From: BS750m-G62 sp964577175
GTDB taxonomy: Bacteria > Planctomycetota > Phycisphaerae > FEN-1346
NCBI GenBank assembly: GCA_964577175.1
Contig: CAZNYC010000051.1
Coordinates: 1 to 26,479 of the forward strand
Direction of reading: 5' to 3'
Length of the DNA stretch: 26,479 bases
In this document: one piece after another, positions 24,424 to 26,479 of the stretch
Layout: every line of letters starts with the position of its first letter
Numbering within the stretch: position 1 is the first letter of the stretch
Made by a program: the position numbers and the translations under genes
The notes under the pieces: model-generated
What the model was told of the DNA's origin: nothing
The model's database searches: none
The model's input: only the letters and a program-made list of their open reading frames with translations

Positions 24424-25269
24424 TTAGAATGCCACCGTGAACGAGAGTCCCGCCCAGAAGGCGTCGTCGCGGCCCAGGGATCCGCTGATCCCGTCGTCCA
24501 GAATCCACATGTAGTTCACGAACGGGGTCACCGTGAGGTTCTCGCCGACGGCGAACGGCAGGGCCAGGCCGACCATCGTGTCCGCCCATCCCGTGCCGGC
24601 GCCGTAGTAGAACGTGTTGTGCTTGCGGGAGCCCCAGGCGAACTGGGCCGAGAGGTCCACCGACATCGCGACCTCCGGCGAGGGCGTCCACACGTCCTCG
24701 AACGTGTGCCCGAACCCCAGCGTGATGTACTGGCCGTCGTGCTCGTCGAGGTCCTGGTAGACGGTCAGGGTGGGCGAGGCCGGCACGTCCACCGCCAGCG
24801 ACAGGTACGCCTCGGTCGTATCCAGCACGTGGGCCTGCGGGAAGGCGTAATGGATCGCCCCGACGGAGGCGGTCAGCCCTTCCCACGAGAAGACGGTGTA
24901 ATCCAGGGTGTAGTCGATCTCGTTGGCCTGCCAGCGGAAGTCGTTGACGTCCGTGGTATCGATATTCGCCCACACGTTGAGCGTGAGGTCGCCGACGGCG
25001 ACTTCGACCGACGGTTGGAAGACGGGGTCCTCCGTCACGACGATGCCCCGCCACACGTACTTACTCGCCCAGGTGGCGTCGAAGGCGAAGGAGAGCGGCC
25101 GGTCGTCGGCCGCCGGCGCCGCGGCGCCGCGGTCGTCCTGGAGTTCGAGGGTCGGCGGCGCCGCCGTACCGGGGGCCTGCTCGGCCTGCGCCGCCCCGCC
25201 CGCACCCGCCAGCATCACCGCCACCAGAAGAACCCACCCCCCGGTACCCGTGCGATGCATCCCACCCAT
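24424..25269 (-). CDS. Outer-membrane beta-barrel, TorF/Gcw_chp-like putative porin
   Basis: A 281-aa exported protein. Residues 1-29 form a signal peptide ending AQA, then comes a Pro/Ala-rich linker. From about residue 68 a series of alternating hydrophobic strands begins with FAFDATWASKYVWRGI and ends in FTVAF, the terminal Phe expected of BAM-inserted barrels. The SKYVWRG start and size resemble the Gcw_chp/TorF family of putative porins, some of which lie beside glnK-amtB in Proteobacteria (from memory). The likely role is outer-membrane passage of ammonium or another small nitrogen source, inferred from position only. The ATG at 25269 has AAAGGAGG upstream; longer starts would include the promoter. 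It is the first gene after a sigma54 promoter and leads into amt. Confidence 0.7.
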   Translation of the reverse strand: MGGMHRTGTGGWVLLVAVMLAGAGGAAQAEQAPGTAAPPTLELQDDRGAAAPAADDRPLSFAFDATWASKYVWRGIVVTEDPVFQPSVEVAVGDLTLNVWANIDTTDVNDFRWQANEIDYTLDYTVFSWEGLTASVGAIHYAFPQAHVLDTTEAYLSLAVDVPASPTLTVYQDLDEHDGQYITLGFGHTFEDVWTPSPEVAMSVDLSAQFAWGSRKHNTFYYGAGTGWADTMVGLALPFAVGENLTVTPFVNYMWILDDGISGSLGRDDAFWAGLSFTVAF

Positions 25270-25360
25270 CGCGGACCCCTCCTTTCGTCTGCACGACCCG
25301 CGGGCCGCCCCGCCGCCGACGACGGCGAGAGGCCGGCCCCGCTCGAACGGCCTTATCATC

Positions 25361-25375
25361 GCAACGCGGGTGCCA
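25361..25375 (-). promoter_or_regulatory. Sigma54 promoter of the porin-amt-glnK group
   Basis: On the minus strand TGGCACCCGCGTTGC matches the -24 (TGGCAC) and -12 (TTGC) elements exactly with correct spacing. The predicted start is near 25349, about 80 bases before the porin ATG. Confidence 0.87.
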
Positions 25376-25432
25376 AAACGGGGGCACAAACCGGGGAGAT
25401 TCGCCTAAGTCGTTTCAGAACAAGGGCTTAAA

Positions 25433-25517
25433 GAAATGAAACGTGCGGGAAATGGGACTACGCAAACGTGCGAGAGGCAGATTGTCCCTACATTATCGTG
25501 GGGGACACGGGCCCATG

Positions 25518-25532
<15 letters not shown>
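25433..25532. promoter_or_regulatory. Candidate enhancer array, CTAC-N5-YGTG motif at 30-bp steps
   Basis: Three 15-bp copies are read on the plus strand: CTACGCAAACGTGCG (25458-25472), CTACATTATCGTGGG (25488-25502) and CTACGCGGATGTGCG (25518-25532), starting exactly 30 bp apart. A half copy, AAACGTGCG, lies at 25439-25447. They sit about 90-180 bases upstream of the predicted porin transcript start, the usual place for sigma54 activator sites. The last copy overlaps the stop codon of the activator gene. Confidence 0.65.

Positions 25533-26479
<947 letters not shown>

Noticed and set aside
25270..25389. N-terminally longer porin start
   Set aside because: It would place the exact sigma54 promoter inside the coding sequence and put a signal peptide far from the N-terminus; the ATG at 25269 has a good ribosome binding site.

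Overview
The window is one contiguous stretch of very GC-rich bacterial chromosome with dense genes and no sign of phage, transposase, CRISPR or RNA genes. A planctomycete-like bacterium (Planctomycetota) is the best guess. The support is a secreted DUF1080 (3-keto-disaccharide hydrolase) protein, an SGLT-type sodium/sugar symporter, a Gram-negative type outer-membrane barrel, third-position GC bias and many dispersed palindromic repeats. This is inference from gene content, not a phylogeny.

Left part, plus strand (1-6839): the C-terminal ~780 residues of alaS, then a tight rpmF-plsX-fabH group (ribosomal protein L32 and two early fatty-acid/phospholipid enzymes). A 429-base gap filled by a nested inverted-repeat element follows, then an SGLT-family sodium:solute symporter. 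A convergent pair of GC hairpins separates the symporter from a minus-strand secreted DUF1080 protein.

Right part, all minus strand (26479 down to 6982, read right to left): a sigma54 enhancer-binding activator (start outside the window), an outer-membrane porin-like barrel, the ammonium channel amt, the PII protein glnK, glutamine synthetase glnA, both glutamate synthase subunits gltB and gltD, then purF, carA, a half-length carB and guaA, ending with the DUF1080 gene. The order runs from ammonium entry and sensing, through glutamine and glutamate synthesis (GS-GOGAT), to enzymes that spend glutamine amide nitrogen on purines and carbamoyl phosphate. Four proteins (GltB, PurF, CarA, GuaA) are glutamine amidotransferases.

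Regulation is partly readable. There are near-consensus sigma54 promoters upstream of the porin-amt-glnK group and of glnA. Upstream of both lies a recurring 15-bp motif, three copies of it at exactly 30-bp steps beside the activator gene, which looks like an enhancer array for that activator. A good intrinsic terminator follows glnA, so gltB and the genes after it probably have their own promoter(s).

The main oddities are: CarB stops after its N-terminal half, with guaA overlapping its end; PII lacks the uridylylated Tyr51 whereas GlnA keeps its adenylylation tyrosine; repeat sequence appears to have become coding in the N-terminus of PurF and in a linker of GltB; and several repeat families are present, one of them a 100-bp palindrome whose two copies differ by changes that keep the internal stems.
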